This document shows positions 1 to 9,278 of a DNA stretch of 64,000 nucleotides, piece by piece. The position numbers were made by a program, and so were the translations under genes. The DNA is from Arenibacter certesii DSM 19833 (lineage in GTDB: Bacteria > Bacteroidota > Bacteroidia > Flavobacteriales > Flavobacteriaceae): assembly GCF_000429545.1 (NCBI RefSeq), contig NZ_AUCB01000019.1:38005-102004 (forward strand), in the 5' to 3' direction. The notes under the pieces were generated by a model. The model saw nothing but the letters and a program-made list of their open reading frames with translations. It was not told where the DNA came from and did no database searches. Position 1 is the stretch's first letter. Each line of letters begins with the position of its first letter.

Positions 1-429
1 GAGGTAGTACATCGCTTTAAATGTGCTGCTATTGGATTTAATGCTGCTAAGGGGGATTTAGGAGGTAGGGATGGAATTTCATTTTCGAATAGATTTGAGC
101 CTGGACACTTGGATAGTTTGTCTTTTGGAAGTCTCAATTATTCTTTGAAGTTTCTTACCAGCATAGGGATGGAAGTGATAGAAGAACAGATAAAAAAGCT
201 CTCCGTTATGGCCCTAACTGAATTTGGCAACTTGGGGCTTTTAGAACCCTGTGTTATAAAGAGAAAGGACCATAGTACAATATTTAATATCGCGGTGGGC
301 GAGAAGGGATATACAAAATTAATGCAGAACAAAGTGCTCCTTGCACAACGGGGTAGTGGTATTAGACTCTCTTTTCATTTCTATAATACGGAAAATGAAA
401 TAGATAGCATTATAAAAATCCTAAAATAA
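1..429 (+). CDS. Class V aminotransferase-fold PLP enzyme, C-terminal part (5' end outside window)
   Basis: The reading frame is open from base 1, so the start and the PLP-lysine region lie outside the window. About 142 residues remain. The visible part runs through FSNRFEPGHLDSLSFGSL and ends with GIRLSFHFYNTENEID. The pattern R-L-S-x-H-F-Y-N-T-x-x-E-I-D is typical of the C-terminal domain of class V aminotransferases (cysteine desulfurase and isopenicillin N epimerase-like group). Substrate cannot be told from this part. It converges on the egtBD pair across one small gene. EgtE-type lyases belong to the same fold, but nothing here shows that it is one. Confidence 0.75.
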   Translation, partial: EVVHRFKCAAIGFNAAKGDLGGRDGISFSNRFEPGHLDSLSFGSLNYSLKFLTSIGMEVIEEQIKKLSVMALTEFGNLGLLEPCVIKRKDHSTIFNIAVGEKGYTKLMQNKVLLAQRGSGIRLSFHFYNTENEIDSIIKILK

Positions 430-530
430 AGATGATTAATCATTGTATTATGAAATTGGGCTTCTTAATTTAAAGATGTGTGTACTGTAGTTATTCAATT
501 TTTATGAAATTGGCAAAATGACATTGATCA

Positions 531-562
531 TTGTTAATGAGGCATTTAATAATGTAAGTTTG
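531..562 (+). promoter_or_regulatory. Flavobacterial-type promoter (TTG-N21-TAAGTTTG)
   Basis: TTG at 531-533 and TAAGTTTG at 555-562 are separated by 21 bases. This fits the -33 TTG / -7 TAnnTTTG promoter pattern known for Flavobacterium. Transcription would start near 569, about 16 bases before the gene at 585. Confidence 0.6.
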
Positions 563-584
563 TAAAAAATTAAATACGAGAATT

Positions 585-881
585 ATGGCAATTTCAAAAC
601 AATATTTAAAGAGTAAACCAGTTTGTAAAGTTACATTTTCAGTGGAGGCTAAAGAAGCGAAAAAAGTAGCTGTTGTAGGTGATTTTAATAATTGGGATCC
701 TAAAGGGAGTGCTTTAAAGAAGTTGAAGAACGGCACTTTTAAAGGAACCCTTAATTTTCCTAAAGATCATTCGTATGAGTTTAAGTATCTTATAGATGGT
801 GAATTTGTAAATGAGTTGGAAGGAGATGGTTTGCAGTGGAATGATTACGCAGGTGCTGAGAATTCAGTATTAAAGGTGTAA
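585..881 (+). CDS. Small CBM48/AMPK-type glycogen-binding domain protein
   Basis: 98 residues forming little more than one early-set immunoglobulin-like domain: KVTFSVEAKEAKKVAVVGDF, then NNWDP, a Tyr-Glu-Phe-Lys-Tyr strand (YEFKYLIDGE) and a final NSVLKV. Family 48 carbohydrate-binding modules of isoamylase and AMPK-beta proteins share the order GDFNNWDP ... F-x-Y-K-F-x-D-G. There is no catalytic domain, so it is probably a free-standing alpha-glucan or glycogen-associated protein. No signal peptide is visible, so it is probably cytoplasmic. A promoter with both flavobacterial elements lies just upstream. The ligand is inferred from the family only. Confidence 0.8.
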   Translation: MAISKQYLKSKPVCKVTFSVEAKEAKKVAVVGDFNNWDPKGSALKKLKNGTFKGTLNFPKDHSYEFKYLIDGEFVNELEGDGLQWNDYAGAENSVLKV

Positions 882-1090
882 TTCACCGAAAATAGTACAA
901 TATATTATCGTTAAGGTCATGAATGACTAGTAGCAGGAATAACCTAAAATGCTGGAATTTCCCCCCCATTCCAGATCTAGGTATAGTAGGAGATGCTCTG
1001 CCGTCCTTATAAGCTAGTAAAGTTGGAGGACGTCTAAATTTAATGCTTTTTACATAAAATGCGCTTCTCCATCCGAAACGCAAACACGTT

Positions 1091-2074
1091 TCAATCAAAG
1101 GATGTTGCCTTAGTAAGGATGTAGTTTTTAAAATAATTCTTCTTATCCGAGAATTGAGCAGTAATCTGTAATCCTGCGGCTTTGACTAAATCAGATATTA
1201 GCCCATCATCGTACTTTTGCGATATCTCTGTATGAATGGTTTCCCAAGCTTTAAAATCAACCTCAAGGTCTAAAGCGGCAATCTGCACCTTCTGGTTAAT
1301 TTTAGAGACTAAAAAGCTTTTTGCAGTCCCACTCTGTGGGTTGTAAGACTCCCAATGTAAAAAGTTGTCTAGAATAAAGTTTGCATTTAATTCACTATTG
1401 ATACGGTGTAGTAGATTTTTATTAAATGCTTCTGTGACACCCTTTGGATCATTATACGCATTTAATATGGTCTGGGGGTTTTTTTTCTGGTCACAGCCAA
1501 CAAAGATCATATCATTACTGTGCATTCCTGAGGCCAGTTGGGATAAAAAGGTAATAGCTTGGCTGTGGGATAGATTTCCAATATTAGAACCTAAAAAAAG
1601 AATTACATTCTTTACGGATTCAGAAGATTCAATGGTTTCCAGCATATTAAAATAGGTGCCCTGCTTAGGGGTTACAGTAAGACTTGGAAATTCTATGGAT
1701 AGGGAGTTTTTTAGTTGGAGTAGTGCATTGCCACTAATATCTATAGGGACATAGCGAAAGTTGGGACTTTGTTTTTGGAGTTGCTCCAAAAGTATCTTTG
1801 TCTTTTTTCCGTTTCCAGCCCCGAGTTCTACTAAGTTTAAGGAGGCGGTATTTTGTAAGAATAGGTTGGCAATCTCTTTCCTGTTATTTTTCAGTATAGC
1901 TAACTCACATTCGGTTAAATAATATTCAGGAAGATTCATAATCTGCTCAAATAGCAGGTCTCCTTTATGGTCGTAGATATATTTTGAGGCCAAATGTTTT
2001 GGGGAGGCCGTGAGTCCTTCATGTACATCGTGAGCAAATTGAGCTTGAATTTTGGTTAAGGTATCTGCTTCCAT
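1091..2074 (-). CDS. egtD: L-histidine N-alpha-methyltransferase EgtD (ergothioneine biosynthesis)
   Basis: 327 residues, the usual length for EgtD (Methyltransf_33 family). The family transfers three methyl groups from SAM to the alpha-amino group of histidine to give hercynine. Visible marks are the N-terminal DVHEGLTASPKHLASKYIYD segment with PEYYLTECE, the SAM-binding motif LVELGAGNGKKTKILL near residue 100, and an ILFLGSNIGNL strand. It lies 31 bases downstream of egtB on the same strand, so the two form an egtB-egtD operon. Identification rests on family motifs and on the neighbour. Related DUF2260 methyltransferases with other substrates cannot be wholly excluded. Confidence 0.9.
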   Translation of the reverse strand: MEADTLTKIQAQFAHDVHEGLTASPKHLASKYIYDHKGDLLFEQIMNLPEYYLTECELAILKNNRKEIANLFLQNTASLNLVELGAGNGKKTKILLEQLQKQSPNFRYVPIDISGNALLQLKNSLSIEFPSLTVTPKQGTYFNMLETIESSESVKNVILFLGSNIGNLSHSQAITFLSQLASGMHSNDMIFVGCDQKKNPQTILNAYNDPKGVTEAFNKNLLHRINSELNANFILDNFLHWESYNPQSGTAKSFLVSKINQKVQIAALDLEVDFKAWETIHTEISQKYDDGLISDLVKAAGLQITAQFSDKKNYFKNYILTKATSFD

Positions 2075-2105
2075 AAATGGGTAGTTTAAGTTAATTTTGG
2101 TTAGT

Positions 2106-3254
2106 TTATTGGGCTAATCTTATTCCTGTATATTGCCACCTGAGATTGGTCTGGAAGAAATTGCGATAGGTAATTCTTGCGTGGTAATTAGGTGTAGCAA
2201 CAGAACTGCCTCTTAGAACTTTTTGGTTTACCATAAATTTACCATTGTATTCCCCTAGCGCTCCATCAGCCTTTTTATATTGGGGATAGGGGAGGTATGC
2301 GCTTTCTGTCCATTCCCATCGCGCTCCCCATTTAAATTTCGGGGCTGCTATTTCCCATTCAAATTCGGTGGGTAATCTACAGCCCTTCCATTGTGCAAAG
2401 GCAAAAGCCTCAAAATATGAGATATGGGTCACTGGATGCTCTCGCTCCAATTTATTTAAGCCTCCTAAAGTGTAATGGTGCCACTCACCATTAATCTGAT
2501 GCCAATGCAAAGGTGATTCTATCTTGTTGGTTTTTATCCATTCCCAACCTTCCGAATGCCAAAGATCAAATCTTTCATACCCACCATCATTAATAAATTC
2601 CAAATATTCCTGATTGGTAACCAGCTTGTTGGATATTGAATATGGTGATAGATAAACTTTATGCCTTCCCAACTCATTGTCATAGCAGAATTCTTCACCC
2701 AAGTGACCAATTTCATAAATTCCTTCTGGGAGAGATAGCCATTCTTGTTTATGGTCTTCAGTGCTATGTTCCTTAAACGAAGCGTCGTAGATTGGGAGCA
2801 AGGGGTTGTTGCCCAATATGTATTTTATATCGGTAAGTAATAATTCTTGATGTTGTTTTTCGTGGTGAATTCCTATTTCGGTAAGCTGTACTATTTCCTT
2901 ACTTGGGTTATTGTTTAAAAGCGCCTCCATATGTAAAGTGACAAATTCACGATATTCATATACCTTGTTTACGGAAGGCCTAGATAGATTGCCACGATCT
3001 GCCCTTACCACTCGTTTGCCTATACTTTCATAATAGCTGTTAAAAATATAGGAAAAATTAGGGTCAAAAACGGTATAGTCTATTAAGTGCTTTTTTAAGA
3101 TAAACTCCTCAAAAAACCAGGTGGTATGGCCTAAGTGCCATTTTGGAGGGGAGACATCAACGATGGGTTGTACTACATAATCCTCAATTTCTAAAGGTTT
3201 GCACAAATTTTTTGTATGGGTCCTTGTTTGTAGGAAAAAAGCAGTGATATCCAT
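2106..3254 (-). CDS. egtB: Ergothioneine sulfoxide synthase EgtB (non-haem iron)
   Basis: 382 residues: an N-terminal DinB-like helical domain followed by a formylglycine-generating-enzyme-type sulfatase-modifying domain. EgtB joins hercynine with a thiol donor and oxygen. Candidate iron ligands are visible: His43 in KWHLGHTTWFFEE, and the H-x3-H pair His131/His135 in GIHHEKQHQE. The C-terminal domain shows CRLPTEFEWEIAA, RWEWTESAYLPYP and VLRGSS. No egtA, egtC or egtE is adjacent, so whether the donor is cysteine or gamma-glutamylcysteine is not shown. It is the first gene of the egtB-egtD pair. Confidence 0.9.
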   Translation of the reverse strand: MDITAFFLQTRTHTKNLCKPLEIEDYVVQPIVDVSPPKWHLGHTTWFFEEFILKKHLIDYTVFDPNFSYIFNSYYESIGKRVVRADRGNLSRPSVNKVYEYREFVTLHMEALLNNNPSKEIVQLTEIGIHHEKQHQELLLTDIKYILGNNPLLPIYDASFKEHSTEDHKQEWLSLPEGIYEIGHLGEEFCYDNELGRHKVYLSPYSISNKLVTNQEYLEFINDGGYERFDLWHSEGWEWIKTNKIESPLHWHQINGEWHHYTLGGLNKLEREHPVTHISYFEAFAFAQWKGCRLPTEFEWEIAAPKFKWGARWEWTESAYLPYPQYKKADGALGEYNGKFMVNQKVLRGSSVATPNYHARITYRNFFQTNLRWQYTGIRLAQ

Positions 3255-3357
3255 AATGATAACTAAAACATATTGTTACTGTTAGTCCACTAAAATTACG
3301 CAATAATTAGCATACAAAATTAACCTATAGGTAAATGTATTAACTCAAATCAACAAA

Positions 3358-3396
3358 AAATGGGTCATTATCCGTTAAATTGATAATGACCCATTT
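3358..3396 (-). terminator. Strong intrinsic terminator after thyA
   Basis: Perfect 15-bp inverted repeat: 3358-3372 pairs with 3382-3396, around a 9-base loop. On the minus strand the stem is followed by a run of T (the A run 3355-3360 on plus). It lies 32 bases past the thyA stop and separates thyA from egtB. Confidence 0.9.
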
Positions 3397-3427
3397 TGCT
3401 TGAAAAAGGTATTTTTAATTCGTAGTT

Positions 3428-4252
3428 CTATACAGCTACGGCGCCTTTTATATGAGGGTAAGGATCGTAATCTTCTAGAGTGAAATCCTCAAATTTAAAA
3501 TCAAAAATATCTTTTACTTCTGGGTTAAGTACCATTTTTGGAAGTGGATTTGGAGTACGTTTTAGTTGAAGCTCCACCTGTTCCATGTGGTTGTTGTAAA
3601 TATGTGCGTCTCCAAAGGTGTGAATAAATTCCCCTGGCTCTAGATCACATACCTGGGCTAGCATTAATGTAAACAAAGCGTAGGAAGCAATATTGAAAGG
3701 AACTCCTAAAAATATGTCGGCACTGCGCTGATATAACTGGCAAGATAATTTTCCGTCTGCTACATAAAATTGAAAAAATGCATGGCATGGAGGGAGCGCG
3801 ACTTTTCCGTTGGCCACATTTTCTGAAAAGGTAACATTGGTATCTGGCAATACACTAGGGTTCCATGCAGAAACTAACATGCGTCTGCTATTTGGATTGT
3901 TTTTGAGGGAGTGGACAATTTCTTTTATCTGATCTATTTCTTCTCCATTCCAATTTCGCCATTGGTAACCATAAACAGGACCTAAATTCCCATCTTCATC
4001 AGCCCACTCATTCCAGATCCGTACCCCATTTTCCTGTAAATAGGAAATATTTGTGTCTCCTTTTAAAAACCATAGTAGTTCATGTACAATGGATTTTAGA
4101 TGTAATTTTTTAGTGGTAATCAGGGGAAAACCTTCAGCTAAATTGAACCGCATCTGATATCCAAACACGCTTTTTGTGCCTGTTCCTGTGCGATCCCCTT
4201 TTTGGGTCCCATTATCCAAAACATGTTTAAGTAAATCGTGGTACTGTTTCAT
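3428..4252 (-). CDS. thyA: Thymidylate synthase ThyA
   Basis: 274 residues, close to the usual 264-280. The enzyme methylates dUMP to dTMP using methylene-tetrahydrofolate. Nearly invariant motifs are present: DRTGTGT near the N-terminus, [12 protein letters not shown], the catalytic cysteine in [30 protein letters not shown], and the folate/dUMP-binding [15 protein letters not shown]. No dihydrofolate reductase gene follows directly. The gene stands alone on the minus strand and ends in a clear terminator. Confidence 0.97.
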   Translation of the reverse strand: MKQYHDLLKHVLDNGTQKGDRTGTGTKSVFGYQMRFNLAEGFPLITTKKLHLKSIVHELLWFLKGDTNISYLQENGVRIWNEWADEDGNLGPVYGYQWRNWNGEEIDQIKEIVHSLKNNPNSRRMLVSAWNPSVLPDTNVTFSENVANGKVALPPCHAFFQFYVADGKLSCQLYQRSADIFLGVPFNIASYALFTLMLAQVCDLEPGEFIHTFGDAHIYNNHMEQVELQLKRTPNPLPKMVLNPEVKDIFDFKFEDFTLEDYDPYPHIKGAVAV

Positions 4253-4509
4253 ATTCCTATCCTAATTATGCTTTAAGGAGCCATCAGAAAACCTATGTTT
4301 GTGTCTTTTGGCTACACGCCGCAAATTAATGAAATCTGCTCATATGGGAGATTATGATTCCCTTAAGTTATCATAAATTATTAACGGAATGGTTAAAGCA
4401 TATTGTGTGATTGTAGCATTTGAATGCTCCAGCCCTGAGTTCCGAATGTGATGAGTAGTTTTAATATAATACCACACAAGTTTGGCTTCATGTAATTGAC
4501 TTAATGGAA

Positions 4510-5781
4510 TTAGGAATCCCTATCACTGGGTTTAATGATCATTCTAAAGGATTGATCCTTATAAATGTAATATCCGATCCAATTATAGAGGGTGCGTACT
4601 TTGTTCTTAAAATTGACCAGGCCCATTATATGAACGAATATCCAAATAAACCAAGCGATAAATCCGTTTAGATGATATTTGTGTTTAGGAGAATCCATTA
4701 CCGCCTTATTTCTTCCAATAATTGCTAAAGAGCCTTTGTCATTATAGGAAAAAGGTTTCCAATCCTGGGTGTCCAGATTAAGGTTGTGGGCTAAGTTTTT
4801 AGCCTGTTGAAGAGCTGGTTGGGCAAGTTGAGGGTGTCCTTCCGGAAAATTCTTATCTCCAGAGACCAAGGCGCTATCTCCCAAGGCGTATATATTCTCG
4901 TAGCCACTAACTAAATTAAAAGCATTTGTCTTTAAGCGTTTTCCGTGACCATAGCTTTCCTTGGTAAAACCCTTGAAAATCTTTGCAGATACACCTGCGG
5001 CCCAGATTAAGTTTTTGGTAGGAATTTGTGTACCGTCTGATAGGTATACGGTTTCATCCTTAAAATCCTTGACCAAAGTGTTAAGCTTAATTTTTACGTT
5101 TAGTTTACTAAGTTGTTTATGGGTATAGGTTTGTGATTGTTTAGACATTGGAGCCAAAACTGCATCCAGACCATCTATTACATAAATGTCACCAAGATCT
5201 TCTATGCTTAATTCAGGATAATCCTTTGTAATTATAAAAGATCTCATTTCTGCTAAAATCCCAGAGAGTTCAACTCCTGTAGGTCCGGCACCGGCAACTA
5301 CGAAAGTTAGAAGTTTTTTGCGTTCCTGTGTGTCTTTTAAACGGGTGGCGCGATCTAATCTGGTAAGGATCACATTCCTAAGGGAAAGGGCATCACTAAT
5401 TGTTTTCATTGGCAAACTCTTTTTCTCAATATTCTTGTTGCCAAAAAAGTTAGTTTCTGCTCCTGTCGCCATTACCAATATATCATACCTTAAAATGCCA
5501 TTGTTAAGTATAATTTTATTTTCTGAGGGTACAACCTCTTTAAGTGCGCCAAGTCTAAAGTGAACATTTTTTTTATCCCTTAAAATTTTACGAAAAGGAT
5601 AGCTGATAGCAGAAGGTTCCATAAAGCCTGTAGATACCTGATAAATTAGTGGTGGAAAAAAATTATAGTTATTGCAATCCACGAGAATTAATTCATATTT
5701 ACTAGAATTCCCTAGTCGTTTTACAAATTCTAGGCCTGCAAAGCCACCCCCTACTACAATTATCGTTTCCTTCTCTTTCAT
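4510..5781 (-). CDS. ndh: Type II NADH dehydrogenase (NAD(P)/FAD-dependent oxidoreductase)
   Basis: 423 residues with two Rossmann dinucleotide-binding motifs: VVGGGFAGLEF at residues 9-19 for FAD and VVAGAGPTGVELSG near residue 163 for NAD(P)H. The late FAD motif YALGDSA and the C-terminal hydrophobic segment (GFIAWFIWIFVHIMGLVNF) match the membrane-attached NDH-2 family, which passes electrons from NADH to quinone without pumping protons. The C-terminal amphipathic part would anchor it at the inner face of the membrane. It is monocistronic by spacing. Related sulfide:quinone reductases lack this C-terminal segment, but substrate is inferred. Confidence 0.85.
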   Translation of the reverse strand: MKEKETIIVVGGGFAGLEFVKRLGNSSKYELILVDCNNYNFFPPLIYQVSTGFMEPSAISYPFRKILRDKKNVHFRLGALKEVVPSENKIILNNGILRYDILVMATGAETNFFGNKNIEKKSLPMKTISDALSLRNVILTRLDRATRLKDTQERKKLLTFVVAGAGPTGVELSGILAEMRSFIITKDYPELSIEDLGDIYVIDGLDAVLAPMSKQSQTYTHKQLSKLNVKIKLNTLVKDFKDETVYLSDGTQIPTKNLIWAAGVSAKIFKGFTKESYGHGKRLKTNAFNLVSGYENIYALGDSALVSGDKNFPEGHPQLAQPALQQAKNLAHNLNLDTQDWKPFSYNDKGSLAIIGRNKAVMDSPKHKYHLNGFIAWFIWIFVHIMGLVNFKNKVRTLYNWIGYYIYKDQSFRMIIKPSDRDS

Positions 5782-5990
5782 TTCCTAATGATTATATATA
5801 AAGATAATTGCTATTGGGGAAAGAACGACTAAAATGAGTATATAATGTTGATGCTAAAACATATCTCAATTGTTTAATGAAAATATGTGAGATTCCTGGT
5901 GGTCACTTAATGAACTCCAATTAATTAAGGTGTAACTAGTATTTGTCTAGCGTTTACCTTTTATTTCCAAGAATTCATAAACGTTATTAT

Positions 5991-7448
5991 CTAGCCAAGA
6001 ATCATACCTGCAATAGCTGCGGAAAGTAGGGATGCTAAAGATCCACCTAATACGGCTTTCATTCCAAACTCGGAAAGGGTTTTGCGTTGCCCAGGGGCCA
6101 AGGAGCCTATACCACCTATTTGTATTCCTATTGAGGCAAAATTAGCAAATCCACATAGCATATAAGTAGCCATGATAATCGACTTGTTGTATGTGAAATG
6201 TGTGGCATTGGCAACATCTTTTAGTCCTGCTAATTGTATATAGCCTACAAATTCACTGGCAGCTAACTTAATTCCCAATAATTGGCCCATCAACATCATA
6301 TCCGTAGATTCTACACCTATAAGCCACATTAAAGGGGCAAATATTGTCCCTAAAAGAGCTTCTAACGATAACTTTTGATAAGGGGAGCTCGCTGCAATCC
6401 ATGAGTTTAAATTAGTCACATCTCCGGTCCAGTTTAATATCCCATTGATCATAGCGATGAATGCTACAAAAACAAGAAGCATGGCACCCACATTTACTGC
6501 AAGTTTAAGACCTTCGGTGGTACCGTTAGCTATAGAATCAAGAATATTGGATCCAATTTTTGATGTAGATACATGTACTTCAGTATTTACCGCTTCTATT
6601 TGAGGATATAATATTTTTGAGACGACTATGGCTCCTGGTGCTGCCATCACCGATGCTGCTAATAAGTGTTTGGCAAACTGAAGTCGCAATAAAGGGTCGT
6701 CACCGCCTAGGAAGCCAATGTAGGCTGCCAATACTGCTCCGGCCACCGTTGCCATTCCGCCAATCATTACCAAAAGGATTTCTGAGCGGCTCATTTTTTC
6801 TAAGTAAGCTTTGATCAATAGAGGGGCTTCGGTTTGTCCAAGGAAAATATTCCCAGCTACACTAAGGCTCTCCGCTCCAGAAATACCCATAGATTTAGAT
6901 AATAACCATGCCAAGGCCTTAACCACCTTCTGAATGACCCCTAAATAGAAAAGTAGAGAGGTGAGTGCCGAAAAGAATATAATAGTAGGCAGAACTTGAA
7001 AGGCAAATATAAAACCGAAAGTGTCCATATCAATTACCAAGCCCTCAAAGAGAAACTTACTGCCAGCTCGGGTGTAATCTAGTACGCTTACAAAGAGCTG
7101 TCCTCCAAATTCAAAGATTTTTGATACAAAACCTAGGTCAAACCTGTACCCAAAAGCATTAAATCCAATTCTGTTGCCAATCAATATGAAAATGGCTAAG
7201 AGAAGCTGAATAAATAAACCGATACCTACAGTACGCCAGTTAATTGCTTTTCTATTGGCGCTAAAGAGGTATGAGATAAATAGTAATGCTGCCATGCCCA
7301 GAACCCCTCTTCCGATACTATAAAAAGAAACTCCCTCATTGGGGATGATATCGGGGGAAGCAGCGTTGGCGGTAACATTAAGTTCTTGAGCTACGGAAGG
7401 GAATGTAATCAACAATAAAATTAAAATAATCCAAAACTTATTTTTCAT
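5991..7448 (-). CDS. Concentrative (Na+/H+) nucleoside transporter, CNT/NupC family
   Basis: 485 residues. The protein begins with a cleavable-looking signal segment (FWIILILLLITFPSVAQ), has an extra N-terminal region, and then shows the many membrane spans of CNT carriers. Family marks include SVAGNIFLGQTEAPLLI, the MATVAGAVLAAYIGFLG hairpin, GVESTDMMLMGQLLGIKLAASEFVGY and the late YMLCGFANFASIGIQIGGIG. These carriers import nucleosides using a cation gradient, fitting the thymidylate synthase and deoxynucleoside kinase genes elsewhere in the window. The signal-like N-terminus is common in Bacteroidota members. It is 26 bases downstream of the bifunctional nuclease gene, so the two are probably cotranscribed. 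Confidence 0.9.
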   Translation of the reverse strand: MKNKFWIILILLLITFPSVAQELNVTANAASPDIIPNEGVSFYSIGRGVLGMAALLFISYLFSANRKAINWRTVGIGLFIQLLLAIFILIGNRIGFNAFGYRFDLGFVSKIFEFGGQLFVSVLDYTRAGSKFLFEGLVIDMDTFGFIFAFQVLPTIIFFSALTSLLFYLGVIQKVVKALAWLLSKSMGISGAESLSVAGNIFLGQTEAPLLIKAYLEKMSRSEILLVMIGGMATVAGAVLAAYIGFLGGDDPLLRLQFAKHLLAASVMAAPGAIVVSKILYPQIEAVNTEVHVSTSKIGSNILDSIANGTTEGLKLAVNVGAMLLVFVAFIAMINGILNWTGDVTNLNSWIAASSPYQKLSLEALLGTIFAPLMWLIGVESTDMMLMGQLLGIKLAASEFVGYIQLAGLKDVANATHFTYNKSIIMATYMLCGFANFASIGIQIGGIGSLAPGQRKTLSEFGMKAVLGGSLASLLSAAIAGMILG

Positions 7449-7474
7449 CCAGCAGCACTTGATTTGAATTATGT

Positions 7475-8104
7475 TTATTTGCGTTTGGAAATTTCATCCC
7501 TAAGTTTTGCGGCCTTTTCGTAATCCTCGCTGGCAACGGCCTTGTCTAGCTCTGTATTCAATTCTTCCATACTGAGTTCTTTGTACATGTCTGCGGAACC
7601 TGGATTAATTTCAATTGTTTCACCCTCTTGTAAGATCTCGTCTACCATGATACTATCGTCAGTTTCTTCCTTATCCTTTTCCTTGGAAGAGAATTTAAGG
7701 AAAATACCAGCCTTGTCCAAGATGGTCTTATAGGTAAAAATAGGTGCATTAAACCGAAGCGCTAAAGCAATTGCGTCGCTAGTCCTTGCATCTATAATTT
7801 CCTCGATTTTGTCCCGCTCACAAATAATACTGGAGTAAAAGACCCCATCTACCAGTTTATGGATAATTACCTGTTTGATAACAATATCAAATCGGTCTGC
7901 AAAATTTTTGAAAAGATCATGGGTTAAGGGGCGAGGCGGTTTAATTTCCTTTTCCAAAGCAATAGCGATGGATTGGGCTTCAAACGCACCAATAACTATA
8001 GGTAGTTTTCGGTCACCTTCAACTTCATTCAATATAAGGGCATATGCGCCATTTTGCGTTTGGCTATAGGATATTCCCTTAATTTTTAATCTAACTAAAC
8101 TCAT
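7475..8104 (-). CDS. Bifunctional nuclease family (DUF151) protein with C-terminal UVR motif
   Basis: I place the start at 8104 (MSLVRLKIKGISYSQTQNG), giving 209 residues. An in-frame ATG 60 bases upstream would add a tail unlike the family. The N-terminal domain carries DUF151 marks: ALILNEVEGDRKLPIVIGAFEAQSIA, KPPRPLTHDLF and IDARTSDAIALALRFNAPIF. Plant and bacterial members have been reported to cut both DNA and RNA. The last 35 residues (LDKAVASEDYEKAAKLRDEI) form a UvrB/UvrC-type coiled motif. The BFN-UVR combination is normal in Bacteroidota. Upstream of the nucleoside transporter. Confidence 0.85.
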   Translation of the reverse strand: MSLVRLKIKGISYSQTQNGAYALILNEVEGDRKLPIVIGAFEAQSIAIALEKEIKPPRPLTHDLFKNFADRFDIVIKQVIIHKLVDGVFYSSIICERDKIEEIIDARTSDAIALALRFNAPIFTYKTILDKAGIFLKFSSKEKDKEETDDSIMVDEILQEGETIEINPGSADMYKELSMEELNTELDKAVASEDYEKAAKLRDEISKRK

Positions 8105-8119
8105 ACGTATTTTTAAACT

Positions 8120-8168
8120 AAAAAAGGCTGTACAAATAACTGGAAGGACCACGTTGACTTGCACAGCC
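8120..8168 (-). terminator. Intrinsic terminator after etfA
   Basis: GGCTGTACAA at 8126-8135 pairs with TTGCACAGCC at 8159-8168 (one G-U pair) across a 23-base loop. On the minus strand this is followed by a T run (A run 8120-8125). It ends the etfB-etfA transcript before the bifunctional nuclease gene. Confidence 0.75.
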
Positions 8169-8193
8169 CTTTAGGGGCACAATTTAACAAAAA

Positions 8194-9162
8194 TTAAGTG
8201 CTTTGACTCTTAAATTCCTTTAATTTTTCGATTAGTTTGGGAACTACTTCAAAAGCATCGCCTACAACACCGTAGTCCGCTGCCTTAAAAAATGGAGCTT
8301 CTGGGTCGGAGTTAATTACCACCTTTACTTTAGAAGCGCTAACCCCAGCCAAATGCTGAATAGCACCAGAAATGCCTATGGCTATGTATAAATTGGTTGC
8401 TACTGGTTTTCCTGTTTGTCCTACATGTTCCCCATGTGGTCTCCACCCAAGATCGGAAACTGGTTTGGAACACGCAGTTGCTGCACCTAGGACTTCAGCT
8501 AGTTCTTCAATCATACCCCAATTCTCCGGGCCTTTAAGACCGCGACCGCCAGAAACTACAATATCTGCATCGGCAATAGTAGCTTTACCAGCTACTTTGT
8601 CTATTTCAACAGAGGTAGTGCCAAATATATTTCCGTCTAAAGAAGGGCTAAAAGCCGCTACGTTGGCAGTAGTCTTGTTTTCCTTATTTCCAAATGAATT
8701 ATTTGAAACTCCAATAACTTTGATCTCGGATTTAAGTTTTGAATGGGCAAAACCTTTGTTGCTGAATACGGTGCGCTTCACCTTAAAAGGGGAAATACTG
8801 TCTGGTGCCGCTACTACATTTGGAACATACCCTCCTTTTAGTAGTGCCGTTACCATAGGAGCCAAATATTTGGCATCTGTACTGGAGCTCAAAATGATTA
8901 CTTTAGCGCCTTCTTTTTCTGCCGCTTGCTTAAGAACATGTGCGTAGGCTTGGGCGTTGAAAGTTTTTAACTTTTCATCCGTGACATTTAAAACCTTGGA
9001 AATCCCGTAGTCGCCAATTGATTCTGAATCACCAGTATTGATGGCTATTGCGGTGGCGGTAGTATTCATTTGTTGGGCTACCTCATAGGCATAAGAGGCT
9101 ACTTCAGCAGCGTTTTTTTTAAACTTTCCGTTTTCGGACTCCGTATATACTAAAACTGACAT
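8194..9162 (-). CDS. etfA: Electron transfer flavoprotein subunit alpha
   Basis: 322 residues. The N-terminal adenine-nucleotide-hydrolase-like domain is followed by the FAD-binding C-terminal domain, with VSGGRGLKGPENW, DLGWRPHGEHVGQTGKPVATNLYIA and the closing ISGAIQHLAGVSASKVKVVINSDPEAPFFKAADYGVVGD. ETF takes electrons from acyl-CoA dehydrogenases and passes them to ETF:quinone oxidoreductase. The gene follows etfB on the minus strand with 116 bases between and shares its transcript up to the terminator at 8120-8168. Confidence 0.97.
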   Translation of the reverse strand: MSVLVYTESENGKFKKNAAEVASYAYEVAQQMNTTATAIAINTGDSESIGDYGISKVLNVTDEKLKTFNAQAYAHVLKQAAEKEGAKVIILSSSTDAKYLAPMVTALLKGGYVPNVVAAPDSISPFKVKRTVFSNKGFAHSKLKSEIKVIGVSNNSFGNKENKTTANVAAFSPSLDGNIFGTTSVEIDKVAGKATIADADIVVSGGRGLKGPENWGMIEELAEVLGAATACSKPVSDLGWRPHGEHVGQTGKPVATNLYIAIGISGAIQHLAGVSASKVKVVINSDPEAPFFKAADYGVVGDAFEVVPKLIEKLKEFKSQST

Positions 9163-9278
9163 AGTTGTTTTGTTATTTATAGATCGTTGCTATACCATTT
9201 ATTAAAAAATAGAGGGGCAATTGATCATTTTTGTTTTTAAATCGATTTTCGAAAAGAACCATTTGGTAGTCCCTTTAC

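Noticed and set aside
883..1098. A 71-codon minus-strand frame between the CBM48 gene and egtD
   Set aside because: It overlaps the egtD stop, its product (with SIKFRRPPTLLAYKDGRASP) matches no family I know, and the DNA holds hairpins. It is better read as non-coding.
8105..8164. A longer start for the bifunctional nuclease gene at 8164
   Set aside because: The extension overlaps the etfA terminator and lacks family similarity; MSLVRLKIKGI at 8104 is the standard start.
8372..8947. A 191-codon plus-strand frame opposite etfA
   Set aside because: Antisense shadow of a strongly conserved gene; composition follows the complementary codons and no family matches.
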